A stretch of DNA of 64,000 nucleotides from the NCBI GenBank assembly GCA_027493875.1, contig JAOSJX010000025.1, positions 124,001 to 188,000 of the forward strand, read 5' to 3'. Below, piece by piece: positions 42,899 through 53,066 of the stretch. How positions within the stretch are numbered: the first letter of the stretch is position 1; every line of letters starts with the position of its first letter. The translations under genes were made by a program, and so were the position numbers. Source of the stretch: Deltaproteobacteria bacterium. Its GTDB lineage: Bacteria > Lernaellota > Lernaellaia > JACKCT01. Under the pieces are notes generated by a model. The model was not told the origin of the DNA, searched no databases, and worked only from the letters and a program-made list of their open reading frames with translations.

Positions 42899-43170
42899 GA
42901 AACCTCCACTGCGAACGAACGTTATCGCGCAAATGATGGTTCAATTCTACGCGCAGAGAAATCCGTAATCGTTTTCAATGTTCCAGCGAATTCAAAAGCC
43001 GTATTTTCTCCATCATAATTACCGCCGCTTGTCCACACGCCCCCGCCAAAAACCAACAACTAAAAACCAAAAACCCGTTCTCCCTTCGCGCCTCCGTGTC
43101 TCCCGCCTTCGCGGCACGCCGTGGCGCCTCGTAGGTGCGCACGCTACTTCATCCTTCATCCTTTACGTAG
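42899..43170. other. Repeat-containing intergenic region beside the IS element
   Basis: No gene is visible. The stretch includes AAAACCAACAACTAAAAACC, a CTTCGCGCCTCCGTGTCTCC motif near 43085 of the dispersed CTCTGCG kind, and CTTCATCCTTCATCCTTTA just before the IS left end. Confidence 0.4.
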
Positions 43171-44478
43171 TGTCCCCCTGAAGTCGAGACGGAATTACGC
43201 GGCTTTTTGTTTGAACCATTCGTCTTCGGCCTCGCTCGGCGTCCTGTAATCGAGCGCCGAGTGGATGCGTTCCTCGTTGTACCAACGCACGTAGGCGTCG
43301 AGCGCCCCGTGCGCCTCGGACCACGTGTCGTACACGGTCGGCCAGATCTCCTCCTCCTTGATCGTCCGGATCACGCGCTCCACGAAAGCGTTGTCGTCCG
43401 GCGCGTCGTAGCCCGTGTATTGGCCGCGAACGCCCCGCGACCCCAGGAACGCCACGAAGCGCTTCGAACACGGCTGCGCCCCGTTGTCGCTGCGGACCGT
43501 CAGGCGCGCCGCGTCTTCGCGCGTCACGATCCCCTGGTCGTCGAGCGCCATCCGAAGGGCCGCAATCCACTCCGACGCCCGGCAGCGACGGTCCAGCGAC
43601 CACCCCACGAGCTTCCGCGTCAACGCGTCGATGACCACGATCAGATAGAGCGGCGTCAGATCGGACAGCGCAAAGCTCGTCATATCGATCTGCCACGCCT
43701 CGTTCGGAGCCGTGGGACGCATCTTCGCCACGTGCGGCGGCCGGGAAGGTTTGAAGCGGAGCTTCGGCTGCGCCAACCCCTCCTCCCGCATGATCCGCGC
43801 CACGGTCTTGCGGTTCACCACGATCCCATATCGACGGCGCAGCAACGCCCGGATACGCCGGTGGCCGTAGCGCTGGTGCCGTTCCTGGTCGCACAGCGTC
43901 TTGATTTTCCGACGCAAGGATGCGTCCCCGAGACCGGGCATGGACGGGGCGAGGGGGAAGCCGCGGGCGAAGGCTTCACCCACCGGCCCACCGACGACAC
44001 CGGTTCCTCCGCGGCGTGCGCCAACCGGCGGATCGGAAGTTTCGTTTCCTGATGCATCGCCGTCACCACGTCCCGGACCCGCTCTTTTTTTGAACGCGCG
44101 GATCACGAGGGCCTGATCCCCGGCCAACTGCTCCAGGTCCGCGATCCGCTTGCGGAGCGTCTCGACTTCCGCCGGCGGCTTCCCGGCCGGGCGGCCGATC
44201 CCGCCGCGGAGAATCTCAAAGGCGCGGTCCTTGAGTTTGTAAGCGTAGGTCGAGCTGATCCCCACTTCCGGCAGACCTCCGCGTGGGACAGCTTGCCGGC
44301 AATCAACTCCATGGCGATTTCGTATTTTTGCTCGTCGGTAAACTTGCTGGGCTTCGGCACAGAACACCTCCCGTGGGCGACGGTCGCCTGCCGGCGCGCC
44401 CTGGGCTCTTGCGGCCCCGGCGCGCCGGAAGCGGCGCCGTCATCCCACTATAAAGCGTCTCGCCTTCAAAGGGGGACA
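43171..44478 (-). mobile_element. IS3-family insertion sequence (1,308 bp)
   Basis: The left end TGTCCCCCTGAAGTCGAGACG and the right end, inverted, TGTCCCCCTTTGAAGGCGAGA match except for a 2-bp gap and a single mismatch, and both have the 5'-TG...CA-3' termini of IS3. The transposase fills the interior on the minus strand. The 3-4 bp flanks (TAG on the left, GAA on the right) do not match, so no target duplication is preserved. Confidence 0.85.
43195..44360 (-). CDS. IS3-family transposase OrfA-OrfB, frameshifted
   Basis: OrfA begins MPKPSKFTDEQKYEIAMELI with a helix-turn-helix and a leucine-zipper-like helix (VETLRKRIADLEQLAGDQALV). An A7 run near 44090 (FKKR/KKE) is the expected -1 slippage site into OrfB. 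OrfB has RHQRYGHRRIRALLRRR and the integrase core with the DDE triad: WQIDMTSF, VRSDNGAQP and NAFVERVIRTIKEEE. Additional indels near 44265 and 43950 disturb the frame beyond the normal programmed shift. If those are sequence errors, the element could be active. Confidence 0.85.
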
Positions 44479-44514
44479 GAATATTTATCCCTTCTCCTTC
44501 ATCCCTGCCCCGCC

Positions 44515-45985
44515 TTACGGTCTCCACTCGTCGGCGCCGATATCGGGCGCGGCGCCGAAAGGCCGCGCGTCGCCGTCGAGGTCGAAATCGCTCCGGCCTT
44601 CAAGATCCCAGGGCGACGGGTCGACCCCCGCATCGACGCACGCGCTGTCCGCGGACAAATGAAAATCGTCCGGCGCGGTGAAATCGGGGCGAGCGGAAAT
44701 ATTGTCGGACGCGTCCACGCATCCGTTCCACTGACAGGCATTGATCGCCGACGGATCGTCGATGTTCTGCGCGCCGTCCCAAAGAAGATGAAAACCGGAC
44801 GGGCCGTAGAGGTCGTTGCCGAAAAGGGTCAGGCGGTTTTGGAGGCCCGAAAGAATCGTGGGGCCGGCGGAATCCGGGGCCGTCGCGGCGATGACGTTGT
44901 TGATCATCCACGCCTCGGCCGGTTGCCACAAAAAGGAAACGCCCACCAGCACCCCCCCAAGCGGAGGGACCGATGGAGATCGTATTGTGGACGGCGACGA
45001 AGTCCCCGTACATGGCCAGAAGAATCGCTTCGTCGGACGGCCGCGTCCGGATGTCGTTGCCGATGAGCGTCATCGACCCGTTCGCCAGATGGACGACGCC
45101 GAAGGATTTGCCGTCGATCACCAGCCCGCGCGCTTCGCCGCCCGCGATGCGGTTGTTTACGGCCGTAACGATCGCGTCGTTGCGCGTTTCGAGGCCGGTG
45201 GATTGGTTGCAGCCGTCGAGCGTGTAAAAACCCCAGGCGATCCCGCCCATCAGGTCGTTGTCGATGACGAGAACCGAATCGCCGCCGTCAATGAGCGCGC
45301 CGATGGATTTCCCCAAAACGAAGGATGAATTGATCCGCCCCCTGGAGGGAATTACGGCGCAGCGTCACGTGGTCGCCCGCCGTGCGGACGCCGGCCACCG
45401 TCATCCCGTCCGAGCCGGCGCCTCCCTGCGCGGTGAATCCGTCCACGGTGACGGCGGGGGCGCGGCCCGTGGCCGGGATCGTCATCGCGTCCAAGCCCGC
45501 GGGTGCGACGATTTTCGTTTCGTACGCGGTAACGTCGCGGTGCCAGGCCTGTTCTTCGTAACCGCCGTACATCGAGACGGTCACATCCGCGGATTCCTCG
45601 TAGACGCCGCGGGCCACATAAAGATCCTTGCCGGCGGCGAACGCGAGAGAAAGACCCTTGGCGATGGTGATCACCGGCTCGGCCATGGTTCCGGGATTTC
45701 CGTCATCGCCGGTTTTGGCGACGAAGATACCGGTGCGGTCATCCGGGGGAGGGGATTGGCCGCCGCGCGGTGTCGCGTCGGGACGGCTACGTCGTGAGAA
45801 TCGTCATCGTCGTCAGGCGATTCGATAGAGGAGTCGTCGTCCGACGATGAATCGTCGTCTTGTGGTCCGCTGTCGTCGTCCGCCGTCGAACTCGAGTCAT
45901 CATCATCCGAAACGCATCCGGTCCAAACCGGGCAAACCGATCCCAGGCAGAAAACGATAACAAGGAACCGTAACTTGTAACTCAT
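44515..45985 (-). CDS. Right-handed beta-helix lipoprotein with acidic linker, frameshifted
   Basis: The signal peptide ends in CPVWTGC, then comes an Asp/Ser linker (VSDDDDSSSTADDDSGPQDD). The main domain reads FVAKTGDDGNPGTMAEPVIT, then LYVARGVYEESADVTVSMYGG and successive short strands with Asn and Gly (IDNDLMGGI, VNNRIAGG, IGNDIRTR, HNTIS), a beta-helix ladder, ending RPFGAAPDIGADEW, typical of choice-of-anchor/omp-like surface proteins. Shifts lie near 45760, 45320 and 44965. It is probably surface-exposed; the role is unknown. Confidence 0.75.
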
Positions 45986-46624
45986 GAGTGCTACCCAAAT
46001 ACAGATAGAGGACGCTACACGGCGCCAAAAAAATTCTCTCACACCGGCCGCGCCCCCGCAAGGAAAATCGATGTCCTATATTCATTGGTGAGGTTTCTGT
46101 GAATCACTCTCAGCCTCACCACCCGCTTCGCCCCGTCCATTCATCCCTCTTCCTTCATCCCTTCCTCTACGAATCCCGAGTTGGAGCGCGATTTATCGCG
46201 CCCTCGTCCACTCCTGCGCGTCCCCGCCGCCGACAAGGCCGCCTAAGCGCGCCGGTGTTCCCACCGGCCTCCAAACACGCGTTAAAAAAATAGAACCGGC
46301 CGACGAGGACGTCGGCGCTCCCCGGAGTACTCCCCCTCTGCGTCCTTGGCGTCCTCTGCGGTAAAAAATGCGTCTCCAAATCCGCCGCTGGAAACGCGAA
46401 CGCCGCGCCGAACTGCTCCTCGACGCCGAAGCCCGCAAAAACAATCCGCCCAACGACCCGAAGCTCGTTCACCGTTGGGCGGGGGACACGATTTGACCAT
46501 CGACATCGAGCGCCGGATCAACGGATCGCGGAATCATGCCGATACCGGCCACCTGAAACCTGAAACATGTCGGTCGCCGCTGGGCCGGTGAACAACGGTA
46601 ACCATGGCTGAAACCCGATACCTA
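45986..46624. other. Long non-coding spacer with repeats
   Basis: These 640 bp hold no confident gene. Repeated text includes CATCCCTCTTCCTTCATCCC near 46143, CCTCTGCGTCCTTGGCGTCC near 46335 and CCTGAAACCTGAAAC near 46555. A 42-codon frame at 46368-46496 (MRLQIRRWKRERRAELLL) has the base bias of coding DNA but no ribosome site and no family, and may be a gene fragment. Confidence 0.45.
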
Positions 46625-47803
46625 CTACCTCGCTTCCGTCCGAAACGTCACCGTCAGCAGCCGCCCGTGGCGCGAGATGCGCAGCGCGATGTCGGAATTC
46701 GACTCCATCGTCGCGATCTTGCGCGACGCCTCGCGCGGAGTCGGCCACCGTGTCGCCGTTGATCGACAAAATCACGTCGCCGCGCGCGAGGCCCGCGCGC
46801 CCGGCGGGGCCGTTGGGATCGACCGTCACGACGAGCGCGCCGTTGTTGCCCTCCACGCGGAACCGCCGCGCGAGCGCCGGATTCAATTCCGCCAGTCCGA
46901 TGCCCGCATACCCGCGGCGCACGCGGCCGTTGCGCGCGATGTTCGGCAGCAGCTCCTTCACCATATTCGACGGCAACGCGAACCCGATCCCCTGCCCGCC
47001 TTTCACCACGGCGGAGTTGATCCCGACCACCTCGCCCCAAAGATCGAGCAGAGGCCCGCCGGAATTGCCCGGATTGATCTGCGCGCTCGTCTGAAGAAAG
47101 TCTTCGTACAGCCCGCGGCGGCTGCCCGGCGAGATCACGCGGTTCTTCGCGGAAATGACGCCCGTCGTGAGCGAATAATCGAGTCCGAACGGATTGCCGA
47201 TCGCCACGACCACCTGCCCGATCTCCACGGCGTCCGAATCGGCGAGTTTCAAGTAAGGCGTCGGTTCCGTCGTTTCCACGCGAAGCAGCGCGAGATCCGT
47301 CAACTGGTCGATGCCAATGACCTGCACCTCGTGGGCTTCGGACCGGTCGTGCATGAACACGTGCACGCGGTCCGCCTTCGCCACCACGTGCGCGTTCGTC
47401 AGGAGAAAGCCGTCGGGGCTGATGAAAAATCCGGTGCCCAGCGAATTGACCTCGATCCCGCCCTGGTCCACCGGCAGGCTGAAAATGCCTAGAGGGTCGC
47501 CGATGCCGACGCGCAGATCCTGCGCGGTGAAGATGTTGACGATCGCCGGGTTCGCCTCGTTCGCCAGCCGCACGAACGTATCCGAACGCACGGCGATCGG
47601 TTCCGACACGAGCGCCGCGTTGCCGTCCGTCCAGATCTTGCGCGGCGCGTTCGGGCCTAGCCCTTTGGCGTTCGTCGTTGCCTGACCGGTGGGTTCATAG
47701 GCGTCGCCCCCGGCCGCCGGCCGCCGGACGTCTGCACCGACACGCACGCGGGAAGCGCAAGAAGGAGAACGATCAGACAAACGACGGTCGAACGGCGCGG
47801 CAT
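46625..47803 (-). CDS. S1C (DegP/HtrA-like) serine protease lipoprotein with PDZ, frameshifted
   Basis: A lipoprotein signal (VVCLILVLLALPAC-like, in a different frame from the body) precedes the trypsin-like domain: FLLTNAHVVAKAD with His, LTDLALLRV with Asp, and INPGNSGGPLLD with Ser. A single PDZ domain follows (RRGYAGIGLAEL, GPAGRAGLARGDVILSINGD). It would degrade misfolded envelope proteins. A missing G near 47715 and an extra base near 46735 shift the frame; the corrected C-terminus ends RLLTVTFRTEAR at 46625. Its TAG stop lies in a CCTACTACCT string near degenerate heptamer repeats. Confidence 0.85.
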
Positions 47804-47889
47804 GGAAAACCTCGCGGTGATTTCTCGGGTTGCGAGAGTATTAGGGAATCGGCCGGTCTTGCCAAGCGGAAACGCTCAGAGGATGCAGC

Positions 47890-50165
47890 CTAGATTTTCG
47901 GTTTGATCACCAAAAGCGCCGCGGGCAGAACGACGAGGTCCGCGACGAGCGCGATGAGGATGATCATTCCCGTGATGACGCCGAAGTAGATATTGGGGGC
48001 GAAGCTTCCCATCACGAGCGTCAGGAAACCGCCCGCGAGCAGAACGGACGTGATGATGATGGGCCGGCCCGCCTCGTCCATCGTGCGTTCGATGGCGTCC
48101 GGCACGCCGCGGTTCTCCTCGACCAGATGCCGCCGCAAACGCACGAGAAAATGCACCGTGTCGTCCACGACCAGCCCCAGCGCGATGCATCCGATCACGA
48201 TCGTGCCGGGATCGAGTTTGATGCCCACCGTGCCCATGAACGCGATGCCGAGAAGGATCGGCATCAGATTGGGGATCATCGCGAAAAGCCCCAGCCGCAC
48301 GGAGCGCAGGAGCAGCATCATCATGGCCGACACCACGACGAACGCGATGGTGAAACTCTTGATCTGACTGTCCATGATGTAGCGTTCCATGTCGCTCATG
48401 AGCTTGAGAAATCCCGTCATCTCGATCCGCAGATCGTCGCCCGAAAAATGCTCGGCCAGCGCCCGTTCGATGAGCGGTACGTTATGCGACAGTTGCTGTG
48501 CGTCCGAAAAACGCACGCGCGACGTGATGCGTCCGACCGAGTAATCGTCCTGGATGTACGATCCGAAATCCTCCTCGCCCTCCATCAGCAGATAAAACTG
48601 CGCGGCCAGCGGGCGCGTCCTCGGAACGCGGAAATATTCCGGAGCCTCTTCGTGGAAAACCCGGTTCATTTCCTTCAGCGCGTCGATGGCGGACACCGAC
48701 TGCGTGACGCCCTCGTGCGTTTCCAACCAGCGTTCCAGCGCGTCGATTCGCCGCAGCGTGAGCGGCTCCTTCCAGCCCGCCGGGCGGCGTCCGGAGCAGA
48801 AAATCGACGCTCATGCTGCCGCCGAGGCGCTGGTCGATGATTTCCGTGTCGATGCGCACGGGTGAATCGGCCTTCAGGTACGTCGAGGGATCGGACCCGA
48901 TTTCGAGGCGGAACAAGCCCCAACTCACCGCCGCCAGACCGAGCAGCGCGGACAGGAGAACGAGCCGGCTGCCCGCGACCGTCGGGCGCCCCAGGAACGA
49001 CAGCAGCCGCGACATCGGTCCACTCTTCTGCCGGCGGACGAACGCCGGGTCCGGCGGTTTCGCGAGATGCAGAATGACCGGAACGAAGGTGACCGACAGA
49101 ACGAACGCGAACGTCACCGCCAGCGCCGCCAGCCATCCGAACTGCCCCACGGGCGCGAGATCGGAAATCATCAGCGACAACAATCCCGCGGCGGTCGTCA
49201 TGCTGGTAAACAGGCACGGAATGAACAAGTGGCGCAGCGTGAAGCGCACGGCCGTCTCCGGCACCTTGCCTTTCATGAGTTGCTGATAGTATTCCGCCAG
49301 AATGTGAATCGAGTCCGCGACACCCACGGCCAGCGTCAACGCCAGAAGGCCGGTCGAGATCACGTTGATCTTGATGGCGAGAAAACCCATCACGCCGAAG
49401 ATCCAGACGCTCGCGAGCGCCACGACGGAAAGCGGGATGAGCGCCGCGGACAGGCGGCGAAACACGATCAGGCACGCGACCACGACCAGCGCCAGCACGG
49501 TCGGCGCGAACACGAAAAAAATCGCGCTTGCTGTACTCGTAGAACACGGCGTCGAAAACCGCCGTGCCCGACATGCGGATTTCGATCCCGTCGCGCGCTT
49601 CGCGTTCGGCGATGGCTTTGAACGCGTTCGTCTGCGCCACTTTTCCGGGAAAATCGGCGCCCTCGGGGTCGAGTTCGACCACGATCGCCGCGGCCTTCAT
49701 CCCGTGGCCGACCAGCCCGCCGCGCACCATGTCGTTCGCCATTGCGCGCCGGCGGATGACCTCCGCCTCTGCCGGCGTTTCGGGAACGCGGTCCATGAGC
49801 GGGCCGATGTCGATCGTCCCCCCGTCCGCCCGCGCCACGCGAAGGTTGGCGATGGACGTCACGCGGTAGGCATGCGGCGCTTTTTCGGCGCCGCGCGTGA
49901 TACGGTCGATCGTCGCCAGAACGTCCGGCCGGAAAACGTCGTCGGCGCTCACCGCGATGACGCTGATTTCGTCCGCGCCGAAAATCTTTTTGAATTCTTC
50001 GTACGAGGCCAGACCGGGGTCGTCCTCGACGAACCAGATATCGATGGAGCTTTCAAACTCGACGCGCAGCGCGTAATAACCCGCGACGAGGGTGATCGCC
50101 ACGGTCCCCGCGATAACCGCCAGCCGCCGCCGAAGGACGAACTCAATCAACTTTTCGATGAACAT
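47890..50165 (-). CDS. MMPL/RND-family transporter (hydrophobe exporter), frameshifted
   Basis: Two repeats of one helix, a periplasmic domain and five helices make up about 760 residues. The N-terminal part has EFESSIDIWFVEDDP, and both TM4-like segments carry the proton-relay Asp: VGVADSIHILAEYY and LGLVVDDTVHFLVRLRRH. This is the MMPL/patched arrangement, used for export of lipids or hopanoids driven by proton flow. ATG at 50165 (MFIEKLIEFVLRRR) is the natural start. Two shifts near 49520 and 48790 split the gene in three. No fusion protein or outer-membrane channel is adjacent. Confidence 0.85.
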
Positions 50166-50247
50166 GCCGCGAATCAAATACGAACCGGGGTCGATTGACA
50201 AGGCACCGGCCTACGCGTCTTGCGAGCGTCGACCCGATGTCTGCCCT

Positions 50248-50275
50248 CCTGTGACCTGTAACCTGCGACCTGTAA
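50248..50275. repeat. Heptanucleotide tandem repeat (4 units) at the yjbQ stop
   Basis: CCTGTGA, CCTGTAA, CCTGCGA and CCTGTAA follow directly and run into CCTACTC, whose complement supplies the TAG stop of yjbQ. The array is the same type as at 11146-11201. Confidence 0.85.
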
Positions 50276-50276
50276 C

Positions 50277-50693
50277 CTACTCACCCACCGCCGTACAAAC
50301 CAGCGTCCGCGTCCTCGGTTCGGTATCGAAATCGATGAGAACGGCCTGCTGCCAGGCTCCCAACACCAAGGCCCCTTCCGAGATGGGGATCGTCAAGCTC
50401 GGCCCGATGAGCGCCGCGCGCACGTGGCTGTGGCCGTTGTCGTCGTGCGCTGTTTCGTTGTGCTTATAAGGAATATCCGCCGGTGCGAGGCGCTCGATCG
50501 CCGCCCGCAGATCCGCGATGGCCCCCGGCTCGGCTTCGATCGTCGTGAGCGCCGCCGTGCTGCCGGGAAGAAAAACGTGCAGCACGCCCTCGGTCACGTC
50601 GAGATCCTCGAGGGCGTCGTGCAAGTGCGGCGTGATATCCAGAATCTGCGCGTTGCCGCGCGTCTCCAGCGTCACCTGCGCCGTGTTCACCAT
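50277..50693 (-). CDS. yjbQ: YjbQ family protein (UPF0047)
   Basis: The intact 138-residue protein has the family core HNETAHDDNGHSHVRAALIG followed by SLTIPISEGALVLGAWQQAV and FDTEPRTR. The conserved His and Glu residues form a metal-like or phosphate site. E. coli YjbQ has thiamin phosphate synthase side activity; the physiological role is unsettled. It lies 9 bp after the MORN-type lipoprotein gene on the same strand. Confidence 0.9.
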   Translation of the reverse strand: MVNTAQVTLETRGNAQILDITPHLHDALEDLDVTEGVLHVFLPGSTAALTTIEAEPGAIADLRAAIERLAPADIPYKHNETAHDDNGHSHVRAALIGPSLTIPISEGALVLGAWQQAVLIDFDTEPRTRTLVCTAVGE

Positions 50694-50702
50694 GCGTCGC
50701 CC

Positions 50703-51481
50703 CTATCGTCGTTGAATTTCGTTGATTTTCTTTCCGTCGCGATCGTACAGGGTTTGCCGTTCGATGTCGCCGTCCGCGTTGTAGAGGATCTCCTCGCGGA
50801 GCGCCTCCGGTCCCGGGCCAATATTCGCGCCAGATCGTGGTGAACGACTCGCCACCGTCGTTTTCGTAACACGCTTCTCGCGCGAGAAATCCGTCGGCGT
50901 CGTACTCCCTCGCCCATCCGCGCAGCCGGCCGTTGCGGTACCACCCCTCGCCCGCGATCCGCCCGTTCTCGTGCCACCGGACGAAATACCCGTCGGCCAC
51001 GCCCTCGATGTAATTTTCAAACGCTTGCGGCTGACCGTTTTCAAACCACGTCCACCACGGCCCGTGCTGTTGCCCCTCGACAAACGTCCCCTCGGCCTTC
51101 CGCGACCCGTTCACATACCAGTAGGTCCGCCGGCCGTTTTCAATCCCGCGGTCAAATTGCTGCCGCGACGCAAGCTCCCCCGTCGCGTACCACACGAGCC
51201 ACACACCGTCTTTCTTTCCGTCAACGAACCGCCCTTGCTCTTTTTTCGCGCCGCTCTCGTACCACCACGCCCAGATTCCGTCTGCCCGTCCCCCGAACGT
51301 ACGCTCCCTCCACCATCCTCCCGCCGCCCGCGTACCTTTCGACATACCCCTCCGGGCGTCCCGGCGCGCTCGATCCGCGTCGGACCGCGCAGCCCGCGAC
51401 CAGAAACAACATCAGACCCGCGCAAGCGGCGAAAACGCCGAAGCGCCGGCATCGAAAATCCGTCCGGCCCCGTCCGCTCAT
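50703..51481 (-). CDS. MORN/YwqK-type repeat lipoprotein, frameshifted
   Basis: The signal peptide ends in LFLVAGC. The body is a ladder of about eight 21-23 residue repeats of the form GxWxxWYESGAKKEQGRF, DGVWLVWYATGELASRQQF and GPWWTWFENGQPQAFENY, which is the MORN_2/YwqK type. Such repeats fold as extended beta sheets and are common in cell-surface and immunity-like proteins. Shifts lie near 51305 and 50815. No toxin is next to it, so the antitoxin label often given to YwqK is not supported here. Confidence 0.75.
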
Positions 51482-51579
51482 CGCGCGCTACTATGACCCG
51501 AGGGACCGGTTTCGCGCAAAATTATTTCGCGCTCGAACGCGCCCTTGTCGGCGCCGCCGCGCGTGGCATACTGCGCCGC

Positions 51580-52146
51580 ATGCGTGTCCGTTCCGCCCTC
51601 CCACTGCTGGCGCTGGTCATATTCGCCGCCGCGCTTCACGTCGCCGCGAAAGGCACCGGCCTCTACGACGACCTCGCGCTGCTCCCGCCGGACACGCCGG
51701 CCCCGGGGTTCAATCTGCGCGGATTGGACAACGAACCGGTCCGGCTGAGTCTTCTGAAGGGTCGCGTGGTTTGGATCATTTTTGGACGGACGGATCATGG
51801 CGCGTCAAAGCTGCAACTCCGCGAAGCGCGGGAAATCGCGGCGGAAATCGGCGACGATGATCTGAGCATTCTCTTTCTCGCGCAAAGCGAGGATTTTTCC
51901 GCCGTGCGGTCTTTCGTGGTAGAAAACGGCTCGCCCGCGGCCATGCTCTTCGACGCCGGCGGCCGGGTGGCCCGGCGTTACGCCGTCCGCGACTGGCCCA
52001 CCTCCTACCTCGTCGGCCGGGACGGCGCCGTCGTCGACGGCCGGCGCGGTGTCCTCCGGGCGAGTGACGGACGTTTCATCAACCGCGTGCAAAGCGCGCT
52101 GCGCAGCGGACGCAAAAACCGCGGCGCGGGGGGGAACGCGCCGTGA
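51580..52146 (+). CDS. Thioredoxin-fold (AhpC/TSA-like) protein without catalytic Cys
   Basis: A signal peptide or anchor (LPLLALVIFAAALHVAA) is followed by a redoxin fold: PGFNLRGLDNEPVRLSLLKGRVVWIIFGRT, LSILFLAQSEDFSAV, and VRDWPTSYLVGRDGAVV with the cis-Pro region. The position of CxxC is occupied by RTDHGASK, so no Cys is present in the mature domain. A redox role is therefore unlikely. Its stop overlaps the ABC ATPase start as GTGA, suggesting that it acts with that exporter. Confidence 0.65.
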   Translation: MRVRSALPLLALVIFAAALHVAAKGTGLYDDLALLPPDTPAPGFNLRGLDNEPVRLSLLKGRVVWIIFGRTDHGASKLQLREAREIAAEIGDDDLSILFLAQSEDFSAVRSFVVENGSPAAMLFDAGGRVARRYAVRDWPTSYLVGRDGAVVDGRRGVLRASDGRFINRVQSALRSGRKNRGAGGNAP

Positions 52147-53066
52147 CGGAATCCGTCCTCGAATGCCGTGACCTCGTCAAGGTTTACGCCGTCGGGTCGA
52201 TCCGAAGGCGCCGCATCGAAGCCTTGCGCGGCGTCACCCTCTCCGTACACCGCGGCGACGTGTACGGCTTCCTCGGCGAAAACGGCGCGGGCAAAACGAC
52301 CACCATCCGATGCCTTTTGGGCCTCACGCACCCGACCTCCGGCGAGATGCGCGTTTTCGGCCGCGACCGGCCCGGGCCGCGCGAACTTTTTTCGCGCGCC
52401 GCCTATTGCCCCGAGGAGAGCAACTTCTTCACGGGCATCACGGGGCGCGAACTCCTGCGTCTTTACGGGCGGTTGCACGGATTGGCGGGCGCCGAACTCG
52501 AAAAACGCGTCGACCGGGCGCTCGACGAGGTCGATCTGCGCAAAAACGCGGACCGGCGCATCGAGGGTTATTCGAAAAGGATGCGCCAACGCGTGGGGCT
52601 CGCGCAGGCGGTCCTCCCGCAACCGGAACTCATCATTCTGGACGAGCCCGCGCGCGGCCTCGATCCGGTCGGGCGGCGCCGCTTTCGCGACGTCATCCTG
52701 GACCACGCCGCCCGCGGCACCACGTTTTTCATCAACTCGCACACGCTCTCGGAAGTCGAACGTACCTGCACCCGCGTCGGCATCATCAAGTCCGGGCGCG
52801 TCATCCGCGAACTCGCCCCGCGCGATCTGGTCGAAGATCCGGAAGCCTTGGAAATCATTTATGAAATCCCCGGCGAACCGCTGGGCGGCAGCGAGCGGGC
52901 CGACGGGCAAGGTTTCCGCCTGCGCGTTCAGGGGACGGCCGCGATGGCCGAGGCCGCCGCCGAGATCGCCCGGCGCGGCGGACGCGTCGAATCCGCCGGC
53001 ACCCTGCGTAAAAGCCTTGAGGACTACTTCATTCAGGTCGTCGGCGACGAGGACGTGGTGTCATGA
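52143..53066 (+). CDS. ABC transporter ATP-binding protein
   Basis: Walker A is GENGAGKTTTIRCLLG, the signature loop is YSKRMRQRVGLAQA in place of LSGGQ, Walker B is ELIILDEPARGLDPVG and the switch His is in INSHTLSEVER. The extra C-terminal 90 residues after the ATPase resemble those of CcmA/NosF-type exporters. It powers the permease encoded next, whose ATG overlaps its TGA. The preceding redoxin-like gene is coupled too. The substrate is not predictable. Confidence 0.9.
   Translation: MTESVLECRDLVKVYAVGSIRRRRIEALRGVTLSVHRGDVYGFLGENGAGKTTTIRCLLGLTHPTSGEMRVFGRDRPGPRELFSRAAYCPEESNFFTGITGRELLRLYGRLHGLAGAELEKRVDRALDEVDLRKNADRRIEGYSKRMRQRVGLAQAVLPQPELIILDEPARGLDPVGRRRFRDVILDHAARGTTFFINSHTLSEVERTCTRVGIIKSGRVIRELAPRDLVEDPEALEIIYEIPGEPLGGSERADGQGFRLRVQGTAAMAEAAAEIARRGGRVESAGTLRKSLEDYFIQVVGDEDVVS

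Noticed and set aside
46368..46496. 42-codon frame starting MRLQIRRWKRE
   Set aside because: No ribosome site, no family and placement in repeat-rich spacer; it may be a fragment, so it is only mentioned under the spacer.
50703..51481. YwqK-type repeats read as an antitoxin
   Set aside because: No toxin gene is adjacent, and the protein has a lipoprotein signal; MORN-type repeats alone do not define a toxin-antitoxin pair.
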